Origin: Rachycentron canadum
Lineage: Eukaryota; Chordata; Actinopteri; Carangiformes; Rachycentridae
DNA length: 64,000 nucleotides
Assembly (NCBI GenBank): GCA_038496675.1
Contig: CM076655.1
Location: forward strand, 23,813,866-23,877,865
Direction: 5' to 3'
Each line of letters opens with the position of its first letter. Position 1 is the stretch's first letter. Below the pieces are notes generated by a model. It saw only the letters and a list, made by a program, of their open reading frames with translations, did not search any database and had not been told where the DNA came from. Made by a program: the position numbers and the translations under genes. Below are positions 39,101 to 48,948 of the stretch, piece after piece.

Positions 39101-42100
39101 CTTTGATCACAAAAATGAGTCTGATACATTCATATAATTATCAAATATTTATCTTCATGTCTCATGGTACAAGCACAAGAGGTCTACAAAGTGCTTCCCT
39201 CCTGCAGACAGAACAGTGGGTGTGTTAAATTTAAAAAGGACATGAGGAACATCTGGGAGTCTGATTTGATTTATGTTCTCAGAGAGAATTCAGTCACACA
39301 TATTTATTTAAAGAGGTTACAGATTAGGTGAATGAAACTAACAAGTTTGTCTGCATTATTTTAACAAACACAGACTTGTATACATGTAAAACCTATCAAG
39401 AACATCACAAGTACAAAACAAACATTGTGGGTCACATTCAGAGACCTTTCTGAGACTGTAGATACCCCATGTGATTCTCGTGGGACTGTGAAAACCACAT
39501 GGGGCCACAAGACGTGTCAAAATGTGCCTTTTCCTGTCAACAAGTATGATCAGAGCAATTGATCTAGAAGGAGAATAAAACCTGAAACCAGCCACAATCT
39601 CACCACATCCTGTTAGAAATCAACAAAGACTAAGATAAGAGGTTTTGGGGGATGACAACTACTTTATAGAGATACTCTGTTAAGCAGTTAAATACTGGAC
39701 CCCGTAACACCAGAAAGGCACAAGATAAACAGCACAGCAGAATCACTGGTTGCATGATTAAGGTTAGGCACTGGAAAACTAGAAGTATCATCCCTTTTTA
39801 TCAAGTTTATCAAGTATCAAAATCACCAATTATGAACAAAATATTTTCGAAAATACGGGGCCCCTTCATGAACATATGGGGCCCCTTCATGAAAACAAGA
39901 TTAAACGGCTAATAAGGAAGCAGCTGAAAATAAATGCTGTTTGTTAGTTATACTTATCTGTTGCTGGTAGTATAATATATGATAAGATTCTGGTTCTGTT
40001 GCTCTTTGTATGGTTATTTACTTTATTCATTTTTCCCTCCATTTTTGATAATCTTGGCTTTATTGTTTGTATAATTATTATCTTGATTCTTTCTGTTTGT
40101 TTTTCTTCTGTGTGGCATTAATTTTTTCTTTTTGTTCATTTTTGAAAAGCAATAAAAAAAAAAAATTAAAAAAAAGTTGTTGCCCTTACAGAGTGTCTCC
40201 AGGAAGAGAGGATCTCCAGGCCGAAGCTGTCTCTGGTCCAACAAGCTGAGGAGTCGACTGGACACGTCGATCACTTCCTCGATGTAGAGAAACATGCTGT
40301 CCAGGTTGGCTAGAGGAGGCTGAGGGGGGCAGGCAGACAGAGAGACAAGTCCAATCACAGACCACAGACAAACATTCATCTTAAAATTACAACAGAGAGC
40401 ATTATTTTAATTGTTTCTGTAATTTCATTGCATTACATCATATGTAGCGTATATCCACAGTACGTGTGTGTGTGTGTGTGTGTGTGTGGTGGAAAAATGC
40501 TAATGCTCGGCTGATAAAGATCCATTTTGTTTTGCTCCATTCTATTCTAATGAGAGAACAGTGGGAAGACGAATTGGAGAGAAACTGAACAATCTGCACA
40601 TTGCTCCAGAAAACAAACCAGCAACTTTCCTGCTGCACAATGGTTTCATTTACCTAAATGTATTTGCTTTCTCTGTCCAGCCCTCCTCTACTCTGCTGCC
40701 TCTGTCTGTCGTTCTCCATCTGTCCATGTATTATATTCCTTTTTCTATTTACCCATTCTTTACCCAGTTTTTTGTTAATCTTTTCACCGTCATGTGTCAT
40801 TTTATTTGCCCACATCTCCGTTTTAGCTCTTGATTATCTCCTAAAAAAAAAATCTATTTAATCTACCAGCTTCTCTCCTTCATCAACCTTGTGACGCCCC
40901 TCTCACTGCCTTGGAGGTTTCATGAATAAATTTGCAGACAAGTCTGTGCTAAATGGGGGCTCGGCCCAGAATGTGGAGTTCAACTCCCATTTGTCCCAAA
41001 CTGGCTCAGTTAATGTGACAAGAAGAGAGTCTATGCAAAGTTCCAATAAAGACAACTATTTATTAATATAAATAAAAATTTATACAAATAAGCAGTGGGA
41101 TGTAGAAATCAGCAAGTTTATCCATTAAAGAAGTGTGTGGATGAGGTGTTGTACGTGCCGATGTAAAAGCTATGCCAAAATGAATGTTTGCCAGCAGGAG
41201 GAAGTTAGAGAGCGCACAGGCCAGCTATTATAGTCCAGACGGCCCAGGTGATCTGCATCAGCTGACAGCCCTCCCATGTCAACCAAGTGCCTGCTCAGGT
41301 TGGTCCGGACAACCACCGAGGCTGAAAGGGGCATCACAATCTGTAATTTAGTCCATCTATTCCTCCCTCATCCACCGTTCCACAGCTCTGCCCATAAAGA
41401 CTGATTCCATTATGTTTTACAAGGCCTCATTTCATTACCACAGCCATAACAAATGATTGTTGGTGTAATAAGCAATAGTTCAGCTGTAATAAAAAGCTAA
41501 TGTTAATAAACCACCAAGCAGGCTTCTGCATAACAGTCCCTCTGGGTGCTGACTCAACATGTAGAGACATTTTGTTTAACAGAACAATCCCAAATGTTGT
41601 TCCATCAAAAACAATCAAAATAAAGAAATATATATGATACAGGGACCAACACTAGACCACAACAAAATAAATTCAAATATTAATGTTTCAAACAGCTGGT
41701 TACAGAAGACTGAGCTCGTTTACGTTTCATATGTGAATATAAATAGTATTTACATGCGTTTGTCGTATAGTTCCATGTATTTACACTTGGAGATGTAAAA
41801 TATGAACAACAACCACAAGCCTCAATTGCAACAGTCTGCCGTGACATGCCTTGCTCAAAGGTTATGTGATGGTGGTAACTGGGATGAGCACGAGTAGGGC
41901 TGCAGCTAACAATTACTTTCATCATGGATTCATCTGCCAATCATTTTCTTAATAACATTTTTTTGTCCATAAAGTATAAACAGAGAATGAAAATGGTCAT
42001 TGTAATGTACAGCAGTCGATGCTGTACATTCAAATAACGACGTTGATCTTGAAATCAGCACAGTAAGAGTTGAACACTCAAGGTAAGAAACTTCTATGTA

Positions 42101-43118
42101 GCTGCCACTTTAAGAAATGTTGACATGAAAAAATATAAATGTCGACAGCATCGAACTGGAACAACTGATAGCATACTGGGGAAATTGATTAATTATGTAA
42201 CACCACAATTGTCAATAAAGAATCAATAACTGTTAGAACATTTTAAAACATAATACAATTTTTATTTCAACAAAATAACCTTTGAATAACTAAATAATAT
42301 TTGTGACTTAGCAAAACAATTAGACAAGCTCTGAAATGTTTGGTTGATTAATAAATTAGGTGAATAATAAGACGACTGACTGGAAAACAGCTGATTAATC
42401 AATAGCTAATTAATCATTAATTTGCTTATAAAGCATAAATGCCAAACATTCAGTAGACAGCAAGTCCTTCAAATGTGAAATGTGCTTTTCTTGATTTCAT
42501 CTCATTGATATTTAATGATGTAGTTAATTATGTAGATAATCAGATTAAATGACAAAGACAACCAGGACTATTGTTAATTTTGCCCTAAGATTGCGACTAA
42601 TACAGTATACACACCTGTAGTTTCTGCAGGTTGCTCCTGATGGTCACAGTACTAACTTGTAGCAGTCGAAGATAATTCCTCTCAGACTGGACCAGCTCCT
42701 CTATGGCCAGCAGCTGCCTCTGGGCCTCTCTCTCTTTAGCTGCCGCCGCCTCCTCTTCAGACTTCTTTCTGGCTTCTTCAGCCTCTTGTGCTAACCTCTC
42801 CTCTGATACTGAGCTGTCCTCTGAGAAACTATCCTGCGAGGATAGCCTGGAGACCACAGTGGAAGCGTCTGAATCTACAAGTTCGGAGGTCTCGTCTGGT
42901 GCTTCAACAAACACAGACACATCTGAGTCCTCCTCCACACTGAATGTCTCCTCTCCGAAGTCATTCCTCTCCGTGGTTTCATCCTTCTCCTTCAGACTCT
43001 CTTTCATTGGATCTTTCTTGATGATCTTCTTTACAGCTCCAAGCGGAGACAGTGCAGAGGCTGGTTTAGGGAGCGCCAGTGTGAAGGAGGAGGGCTGAGG
43101 CCTCCTGGGGACCTCCAT
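28703..43118 (-). CDS. arhgef37: Rho guanine nucleotide exchange factor 37 (DH-BAR-SH3-SH3)
   Basis: The coding exons on the minus strand, in order, are 43118-42615, 40319-40190, 38847-38700, 38594-38395, 38237-38107, 36828-36724, 35070-34957, 34546-34377, 33403-33256, 33109-32981, 31856-31661, 30962-30793 and 28918-28703. They join in frame into 2,361 nt, or 786 residues, and every intron is GT-AG. The DH domain spans about residues 137-330 and has the ELVQSERNYLRLL and MPVQRIARYPLLL motifs. A BAR-like helical region follows (about 365-590), then a weak SH3 (about 614-673) and a canonical C-terminal SH3 (716-772). DH next to BAR without a PH domain marks the DNMBP/ARHGEF37/ARHGEF38 family. 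The C-terminal SH3 and exon sequences fit ARHGEF37 best. By family the protein should activate Rho-type GTPases at curved membranes. The start is Met at 43118, because exon 2 opens with a TAA in the upstream frame. The N-terminus is about 110 residues longer than the mammalian protein as I recall it. Confidence 0.93.
29288..29362. repeat. (CA)n plus (GACA)n microsatellite in the last arhgef37 intron
   Basis: About 27 CA units run directly into five GACA units (29343-29362). Confidence 0.95.
30112..30175. repeat. (CA)n microsatellite preceded by an N
   Basis: About 31 CA units. The base at 30112 is 'n', the only ambiguous base I noticed in the window, suggesting an unresolved allele or polishing problem at this array. 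Confidence 0.95.
30793..30962 (-). CDS. arhgef37: arhgef37 coding exon 12
   Basis: Encodes 57 residues: the end of the first SH3 (RRGYAPSSKLIRYH) and a Pro-rich linker (PAEAPPPSPHLTLPEG) to the second SH3. Acceptor 'cacacag', donor 'gtgacg'. Entered in phase 1, left in phase 0. Confidence 0.93.
31661..31856 (-). CDS. arhgef37: arhgef37 coding exon 11 (first SH3)
   Basis: Encodes 65 residues plus one base. It carries most of the first SH3: GKIYQVVATI, LDLNLAKGELVAII and RRWLVDAG. The usual ALYDY motif is replaced by VVATIVG, as in mammalian ARHGEF37, so this SH3 is probably atypical in ligand binding. Confidence 0.94.
32981..33109 (-). CDS. arhgef37: arhgef37 coding exon 10 (end of BAR region)
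   Basis: 43 residues, phase 0 at both ends, acceptor 'tttttccag', donor 'gttgga'. Encodes a helical segment (FWEWAETAVLEGARRLETL) at the end of the BAR-like region, aligning with the human LPHHHVPEP segment. Confidence 0.92.
33256..33403 (-). CDS. arhgef37: arhgef37 coding exon 9 (BAR region)
   Basis: Contains TINTLLLNELPRFNGVALQM and the following WSMLGTFSCLHKDLASDM, aligning with human LNSLLVAELPQFNQLVMQW. It is left at CAG|gtagac in phase 0. Confidence 0.93.
34230..34306. repeat. 35-bp tandem duplication in an arhgef37 intron
   Basis: The unit beginning 'actgatgagtgttcagggtc' occurs at 34230-34264 and 34265-34299 with no differences that I can see, plus 7 bp of a third copy. A young intronic duplication without coding effect. 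Confidence 0.9.
34377..34546 (-). CDS. arhgef37: arhgef37 coding exon 8 (BAR region)
   Basis: 56 residues plus two bases. Contains the family signature VGPRNLIRKRLDKLLDYE, the counterpart of human GPQNLIKKRLDKLLDFE, within the BAR-like domain of this DH-BAR family. Confidence 0.96.
34957..35070 (-). CDS. arhgef37: arhgef37 coding exon 7 (BAR region)
   Basis: 38 residues, phase 0 at both ends, acceptor 'tctgcag', donor 'gtgagt'. Encodes GFLACKTEEFDFDMDGEK and a helix ending in LRQWILPTF. Confidence 0.92.
36724..36828 (-). CDS. arhgef37: arhgef37 coding exon 6 (start of BAR region)
   Basis: 35 residues, phase 0 at both ends. LVDEEFDALEGFFYVLEHGI aligns with human KEFDDLEERFQWV at the start of the BAR-like helices. 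Confidence 0.93.
37410..37617. mobile_element. Tc1-type MITE in an arhgef37 intron
   Basis: 208 bp, flanked by TA (37408-37409 and 37618-37619). The left end is CAGTACTGTGCACAAATCTT; the right end, read inward, is CAGCACTGTGCAAAAGGCCA. These agree except for a 5-bp gap. The 'cagtactgtgc' terminus is typical of fish Tc1 elements. No transposase is encoded, so it is a non-autonomous deletion derivative. Confidence 0.85.
38107..38237 (-). CDS. arhgef37: arhgef37 coding exon 5 (DH-BAR linker)
   Basis: 44 residues. Contains IIRLNTHSIAKKTARLSQQI, matching human LARINTHTLSKKTTRLSQLL between the DH and BAR domains. Acceptor 'ttttatag', donor 'gtagga'. Confidence 0.96.
38395..38594 (-). CDS. arhgef37: arhgef37 coding exon 4 (DH core)
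   Basis: 66 residues plus split codons. Holds the conserved DH helix LSFFLVMPVQRIARYPLLLQ, part of the GTPase-binding surface, and ends RINEYKRFREV. Confidence 0.97.
38700..38847 (-). CDS. arhgef37: arhgef37 coding exon 3 (DH)
   Basis: Completes a Cys codon split with the previous exon, then encodes HSFLSLSSEIETAYKEYLAN, NHITVVENSYKQ and EIVRIIKAS, the central DH helices. Donor 'gtaggt', acceptor 'tcaacag'. Confidence 0.94.
40190..40319 (-). CDS. arhgef37: arhgef37 coding exon 2 (DH)
   Basis: 43 residues plus one base. ANLDSMFLYIEEVIDVSSRL aligns with human GDLDVLFSNIDDIIKVNSRF. Acceptor 'cccctcag', donor 'gtaagg'. Confidence 0.95.
40467..40489. repeat. Short (GT)n in an arhgef37 intron
   Basis: About 11 GT units. 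Confidence 0.9.
40889..41339. mobile_element. LTR-retroelement remnant in fold-back arrangement
   Basis: The ends are inverted copies: 'ttgtgacgcccctctcactg' at the left and, on the other strand from 41339, 'ttgtgatgcccctttcagcc'. A tRNA-Pro-like primer-site word, TGGGGGCTCGGCCC, starts at 40954 after an AATAAA-containing stretch. The right part read on the minus strand has a TATA-like 'ctataatagc' and AATAAA. This suggests parts of two related LTRs in opposite orientation. No coding sequence remains. It lies in the intron between coding exons 1 and 2 of arhgef37. Confidence 0.5.
42615..43118 (-). CDS. arhgef37: arhgef37 coding exon 1 (start, N-terminal region, DH start)
   Basis: The exon itself starts at 43129 after 'tttgacag'; translation starts at 43118. 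It encodes 168 residues: a Pro/Ser/Lys-rich start, an acidic Ser/Asp/Glu stretch (about residues 55-108), a charged helical stretch rich in Glu and Ala (about 109-140), and from about 139 the first DH helix IEELVQSERNYLRLLQ. Donor CAG|gtgtgt, phase 0. The acidic region is probably disordered. Confidence 0.93.
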
Positions 43119-43980
43119 GATGGAGATTACTGTCAAAGAGACACATCGTTTAGACCATTGATATGCTTACATTTATATTAGTACTTAAAAACGAATGTCT
43201 CATCATTAGAAACAACACTTTTTGTCTTCTCTATGGTCGAACTAGTTCTTTGTAAATCTCAAAATGTTCAATTCCTCCATTATTGATTGACGGATGGAGT
43301 CCTATTCTCTTATTTCCCTCTGGACCACAGTGGATGAATAATGATATAACGGGATCTGAAGGATGTAAGATGTGACTGCAGAAAACAGTCTCCTCGTCAA
43401 TTTTCACAATGTGATAAACTACACAGAGAATAAATGACCTGCGACAGTTATCAGAACTGAGTTACTGCTGAGATTAACTTTTTATAAGTCCTCTGCTCGT
43501 CTGTCTCCTGTAGTAGCACAGCTGTGTTGACCAAGACGTGTCAAACAGTGCACATTTAACATGTCTATGCTACATCTGTGTGTTATCTGCACAGTTTAGA
43601 AACCAATGTACACAAAGTGAGAGACCGATGTATGTTAACTTAGTCTAAGATAACTGCTGTGCTGCAAACATCTATGTCAAAAGAAGTGAGTAATTCTCAT
43701 TCAAACAAAAATTTCTACCCTTTAACAGCAGTGAGAAGAGAGTTTAACTTCTGCTGCATAAACCTTCCAAATAAAAACTTCTGGAATTTCAAGGCAGATA
43801 ACGTCACATTCTTGAATTTGATTTAGGGTCTCTCACTTGGAAGTGAAGGGCAGAAACACCACAGCAATGGGTTTGTTCCAAAAGGGCAAGAAGAGATGGG
43901 AAAAAAAAAAAAGGAAAATCAAGCATTACACATATTAATTTACAACTGAATCACAACAGCAGAGCTACATCGTTTACTGG

Positions 43981-43999
43981 ACACATGCATGCATGCATG

Positions 44000-44045
<46 letters not shown>
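43981..44045. repeat. Alternating purine-pyrimidine tract (GCAT/GC/CA)
   Basis: 65 nt without a break in purine-pyrimidine alternation: 'atgcatgcatgcatgc', then 'gcgcgc', then (CA)n. It lies in intron 1 of arhgef37 and is a strong candidate for Z-DNA formation. Confidence 0.9.
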
Positions 44046-44047
<2 letters not shown>

Positions 44048-45465
44048 GAGGGGAGATGCATTGTCATGGCTCCTCTGAGCTGGAACACCACATGTTCAAC
44101 CCACCAGGAGGCTGGAAGCTGCTTACAGAGCCACTAATGCTGCCACCGCTGTGAAAATTAGCCATTACATAGTTGAGCTGAACAGTCGTGTGGCTTTAAA
44201 GGACAGAGGCCGATGACAGTTTTATTTTTGACTCTGTGATTAAATTATGAAGTCAGTGTGAGGAGTTACTTATAGCAGCACGGTCAACATCAACAAGTCT
44301 CAGCGCTTGTTTCATGCATCATACTCCTAACATTGAGTACTGAGCTTGAGCTTCAGATGTGTTGTTTGTCTTTTACTGTTTGTTTGAATCCTAAATCCTA
44401 AATTGTGTGCATTTATGTCAGTACACATGATGAACCCTTACATCTGTGGCTGATCATGTCAAGATTTTTTTTTTTTTTTTTCAGACTGTCAGACAGTGGG
44501 GCAGTGTTTCTAAATGTTTCTTATTTTATTTTTACATTTGATTTGGTTTTTTAAATATAAACTGAGTTGCCAGTTCATTAGGTACAACTAGCTAAAACTA
44601 ATGCTGTGTAACACAAGTCCTGCATTAATTCCTATGGTCACTGAGATTTACCTCATTCATATCAGTGAAGGAAGGAACTGCATCAAGTATAAGTCTGGAT
44701 TAGTTTTAGCACAATTTTCCCAATAAACTGGTAACTAAGAAAGTATGTTTACATGTCTGAAACCTTATTATTAATTAATATTTTAATTTCTTCTTCTTCT
44801 TTTTATTCTTCTCTGAAGGGCTATGCTGGATTGCATTATATTTTTTCAGGTGTACAACTATAAAAACATTAGTATCAAAGTAGGTTATTGTTATTGTGAT
44901 TGTTGTCGTTCATTTTGATCTAATCCTACCTCATAGATTTATCTTTTCCCTCCAATGCAGGGTTTGGGGGTTGGCAGCAGGAGGATAACTGAGATTTAAC
45001 AATCAAAAAGGGTCCAAGAGCGGGGCCAGGTAGTTCACCCGACAATCCAAATTCAGTTTGTTGTTGTAAACTACTTTGTTTATGCAAATGTCCCAATGGG
45101 CTGCTTGTGTTCTGACAGAATTCAACATCTGAACGTTTCTTTTTTATAAGGAAAAACAACCTGCAGATTAACATGTTTATATTGAGGTGTTTTTTTTTGT
45201 ATGTAACTCACATCTGCCCAACCTATAACGTGTTTCTCAATGGCTAACGCACTGCAAGACAGATGATGATGACGATGATAATGATACGATGAATGGGACA
45301 CAAGTTTCTTTAGGTCCAAAACAACTTTGTCACTGTTCCAGATTATGACATCTGCTGCCAATAAGACAACCCAAAACCACAACAAACTCTCAACCAACAA
45401 CAACGTGTGTAATAGTGACAGTGAAACACATCATTAAAAAACCTTTATATGAGATCGGTTGTTAC

Positions 45466-45580
45466 CTTGTGCAGAATCCCTGATTCAGCTGCAGTGCAGC
45501 TCGAGCTCCCGTCTCTCGCTGTGCTCTGTCTCAACTGAAGCAGAAATCTGCTGCAGAGGAGACACTGCCGCATGGAAAAC
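45466..45580 (-). other. arhgef37: arhgef37 non-coding first exon (5' UTR)
   Basis: On the minus strand a moderately GC-rich stretch ends at 45466 with ...CACAAG|gtaaca, a good donor. Joined to the acceptor before 43129 it gives ...CACAAG-TAATCTCCATCATGG, placing the start codon 12 nt into exon 2. The 5' boundary is unknown; CA/GT arrays at 45615-45635 and 45838-45881 lie just upstream. This is an inference from splice signals and position. Confidence 0.55.
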
Positions 45581-45835
45581 ACAGACACACACACACAGAC
45601 AGACACAGACAGACACACACACACACACACACACGCTGGTGTAACTTTCTCCAGTGACTCACACACAGCAGGCTGCTGCTTCACCTCATGTGGCAAGAGT
45701 GCTCCAGTGTGTATTCACAAGTGTTTGTGTGTGTGAGAGAAGAAAACAGTGTGTGAGTATGTGAGGAAAGGGGGGATGGGAGTGGAAAGGAGGGTGGGCC
45801 GGTTGTTTGGTGGAGGGAAAACACGGGAGGGGTGG

Positions 45836-45837
<2 letters not shown>

Positions 45838-45881
<44 letters not shown>
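45838..45881. repeat. (CA)n microsatellite near the arhgef37 promoter
   Basis: About 22 CA units, roughly 0.3 kb upstream of the inferred first exon. Confidence 0.95.
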
Positions 45882-45884
<3 letters not shown>

Positions 45885-45999
45885 TGAATAAGCTGATTGA
45901 CTGCAGCAGCTGGTGGGAAAAGGAAGTGGCGCTCACCCAGGCAGAGGACGATTGGCTGACAAGTCTTCCAAGTGGAAAGAAGGACCAATCAGTCGACAC

Positions 46000-48640
46000 C
46001 TTGAGAGGCCTCATGAAACAGTAGACGGACCAATGAAGAAAACAGGGCATTGAGGTGATTGAAGTTTTCCTCTCACAGGAAACAAAAGCACAGTGGGACG
46101 TACCATCCTCTTCCAATTGAAAAGGGATTGTCTGGGTTTTCTGGAAGACGGCAACAAAGAGAGATTTACAGCTCAGACCTTTGGATATTTATCATCTGGA
46201 ATTAAAAGGTTCATGCAGGTTGAGTCCAGAGTTTATTTCAAACTAAACAAACAGCTAAACAAACAGTGCACCCACTGAGCAGCAACTGGTGACTAACATT
46301 TATTTCAATGGAAGTTAAGAGGACTGTGCTAAATGCAAGAGCATAACCATTCACTTTCATTTGATAATAAAGGGTAACTTCACCCAAAATGTGCCCCAGC
46401 ATCCAGATGTGCTAACAGATATTTCTTTATTCTAGGTTTATTTTAACATTAACTTGCTGCATGATACCATGATTCAGCAAAGCAATGCTATGCACTAATG
46501 GCTGCATGTTAATGTGCTATAAAAAAAAAGTCACAATAAATATAAATTTAGACATTTAGATATTTCACTGGATAAGTGAAACCCTCAATCGCCAAAGTCA
46601 TTAGGGCTCATCCTCTGTGAACCATGATTATGATTAATAAATACCATTGGTAGTCCAGGCAAGACATTTTAATAAACCCCAAACATGCAGTGAATGAAAA
46701 GTTGGGGGATTCTAAGGTCAGGAGACTTCAACCTCAGGCGACCATAAAAGTCTATAGAAAATTTAATGTCAATCCATCCAATAATTCACAAGTTGAATTG
46801 AGATGAGATTGATGGACCAACAGACCACTGCCCTCTCTAAAGCCAGTCCACTAACATTTCAATAACAACAGTTTAACTTTCAAGATGGTGTCAGTAAAAG
46901 TGGGAAAGTGTTGAAGGAAGGTTTACTCGAAGACTGAAGGGTGAACCAAGCCATAACAAAAACAGGGAAAATCTGCTGTTTGGTACATTGAAGACAGACG
47001 ATCGACAAATCCAAAAAAAAAAAAAAAAAGAGGCTGCAGATTTAATACTGACAGACGAGACATGAAGTTATCATAACTTCCTAATTCTTATGTACATTCT
47101 TCTCCAACACTTTAGGTGTTTTATTTGAAGGAAGACCTGGATACTTTCCAATGTATGCTTACATTGTATGTTTACATTGTTCAGTTATGTGTTCTGTGCT
47201 GTTCTATATGTACTTGACAGGAAATCAAAATAAGATGTGGCCTATACAAGTAACATTACAAAAATAAACTATTTTAAAGGAATAGCATTTACTTTATTTT
47301 ACATCTAGTTTTATTTTTTTCAGGCTTTAAAGGTATTTTGCTATCTTTCCTCCTCAAAAACATTAGTGAACCAAATATACAGATTAATATCTTGGGAGGT
47401 ACCTATGAGAATAATTAGAATATGATGTTAGCATGAGTGTAACCTAAAACAAAGAAGGAATTCATTGCAGTCAGACATGATGAATCTGGAATGAGGGAGG
47501 CAGTGGCTAATCTGGTTCATCAGGGAGGAATGCTGCAGGACTAAATTCCTTATGATCATTCATAACAACTTCAGGTATCTTGGAGCAGAATAAGATTTTG
47601 CAAAGTCACAACAGACCTCATCACTCGGGCCAATAAACAAGATCACATTATTTGACTGCAGATATATTGGTATTAGAGTTTAACGGCCAAAATGGTTTGT
47701 GGAACTGTGTCATTTCATCCAACAGAGATAGAGACAATGACCGTGAACCATCCTCAGCCGGAGTTCATCCACAGACTTTTGCTGCATGTTGATCCCCTAG
47801 CTCCTCATAAAGTCAAAAATGTACACAATAAAGTAAATAATCAAGAAATTATAACACGCAATTTAACCTCAGCAGCCTTTTTTCTTTTTTTTTAACTTAA
47901 GATTTTACTTATGTCCTTGGTACAGTCTGACTAAATATTCCTAAAAAAAACAAGAATCCCTCAGGTTTTAAATTAGGCCTTCCTCTGGGTGGAACACATG
48001 AAAACATAACTTGTTATTTAGTCGGACAAGATACACTTCTCTATAAGAGTACAGTTATATAAATCTTGTTACGCAAGCAGTGCTAAGCACTTGTTGGAAA
48101 GAGAGTTGATGACTTGGCAAGTATAAATGTAGAAGCATGTTTACTGTAATTGTAGTGTTGGAATAGTTCCTGGTTGTGGCCCATGGTACTTCACATAAAG
48201 ACACAGCTCAACCTTGGAGGTATGTTCAAAATAGACTATGAAATGACAGGGTTTGATATCATGTTGAAAGGGTCAACCTTGGGAAATCAGGGGTGCAAAA
48301 TGGTCGAGACCAATACAACCTGTCACAGACTGACTGAGGTTACTCCTCTTGGGCTTTGATCCTGTATCAGGACAGTGCTATCAAATCACTGTCAAAAACC
48401 CATATTAAGGTCCTTCCTTCTGCGGCTTAAAAGACAAACAGTTACGGGAACACAACAGAGCTGGGAATGAAAGCAGTGATAACAGCATCCTGTCTGCTTA
48501 TACTGCATCACATGACAAGAAACTAATATGGATTACGGACAGTGACTGTGTGTGACAGCTGATTAAGGGTGTGATCACATCTTTACATTATCTCATTTGG
48601 TTTGTTTAGGTTTAACTAAACAAACTGTTCCAGTTTAACT
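46000..48640. other. Intergenic DNA between arhgef37 and gm2a
   Basis: No gene recognised. Positions 46575-46870 look like a decayed copy of the dispersed repeat at 3870-4185. A poly(A) run lies at 47013-47028. Confidence 0.5.
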
Positions 48641-48642
48641 CT

Positions 48643-48948
48643 CCTGTATGAGCCCCCATTTGTTATAGCCTGGCTCTTGGACTGCAACAAAAATGGGAGA
48701 GGAGAGGAAAAAAAGTGTCAAAATAAGAATTTTATTTTCAAAATAGCCACGAGGCCCACACGGATGCCATGTGTGAGCTGATGGAAAAGAGAAGAGAGCG
48801 ACTCTAAAGGGGAAGGGGAGAGTATACAACTACATGGGCCCAGGTGTATCCAATCCCCCAAAGACGACCCCGCCTCGTCTGGAACCCGAAAGAGAAAGAA
48901 GAGGCCAGCAAGCGAACACACCACTAGTGGAGTGGAGGGGTCGTCACA
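48643..48948 (-). mobile_element. LTR of a retroelement with primer binding site
   Basis: Read on the minus strand, a 288-bp block starts TGTGACGACC (48948) and ends GGCTATAACA (48661), giving TG...CA ends. It holds AATAAA near its 3' side. Two bases further on, TGGGGGCTC (48658-48650) matches the first nine bases of a tRNA-Pro primer binding site. The internal region is not recognisable downstream, so this is a 5' LTR with a truncated body. No coding gene remains. Confidence 0.55.

Noticed and set aside
42703..43098. 131-codon plus-strand ORF
   Set aside because: Exact antisense shadow of the first arhgef37 coding exon; Ser/Ala-rich by codon complement.
43119..43136. Alternative arhgef37 start six codons upstream of 43118
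   Set aside because: That ATG lies in the intron, before the 'tttgacag' acceptor, and is not part of the spliced exon.
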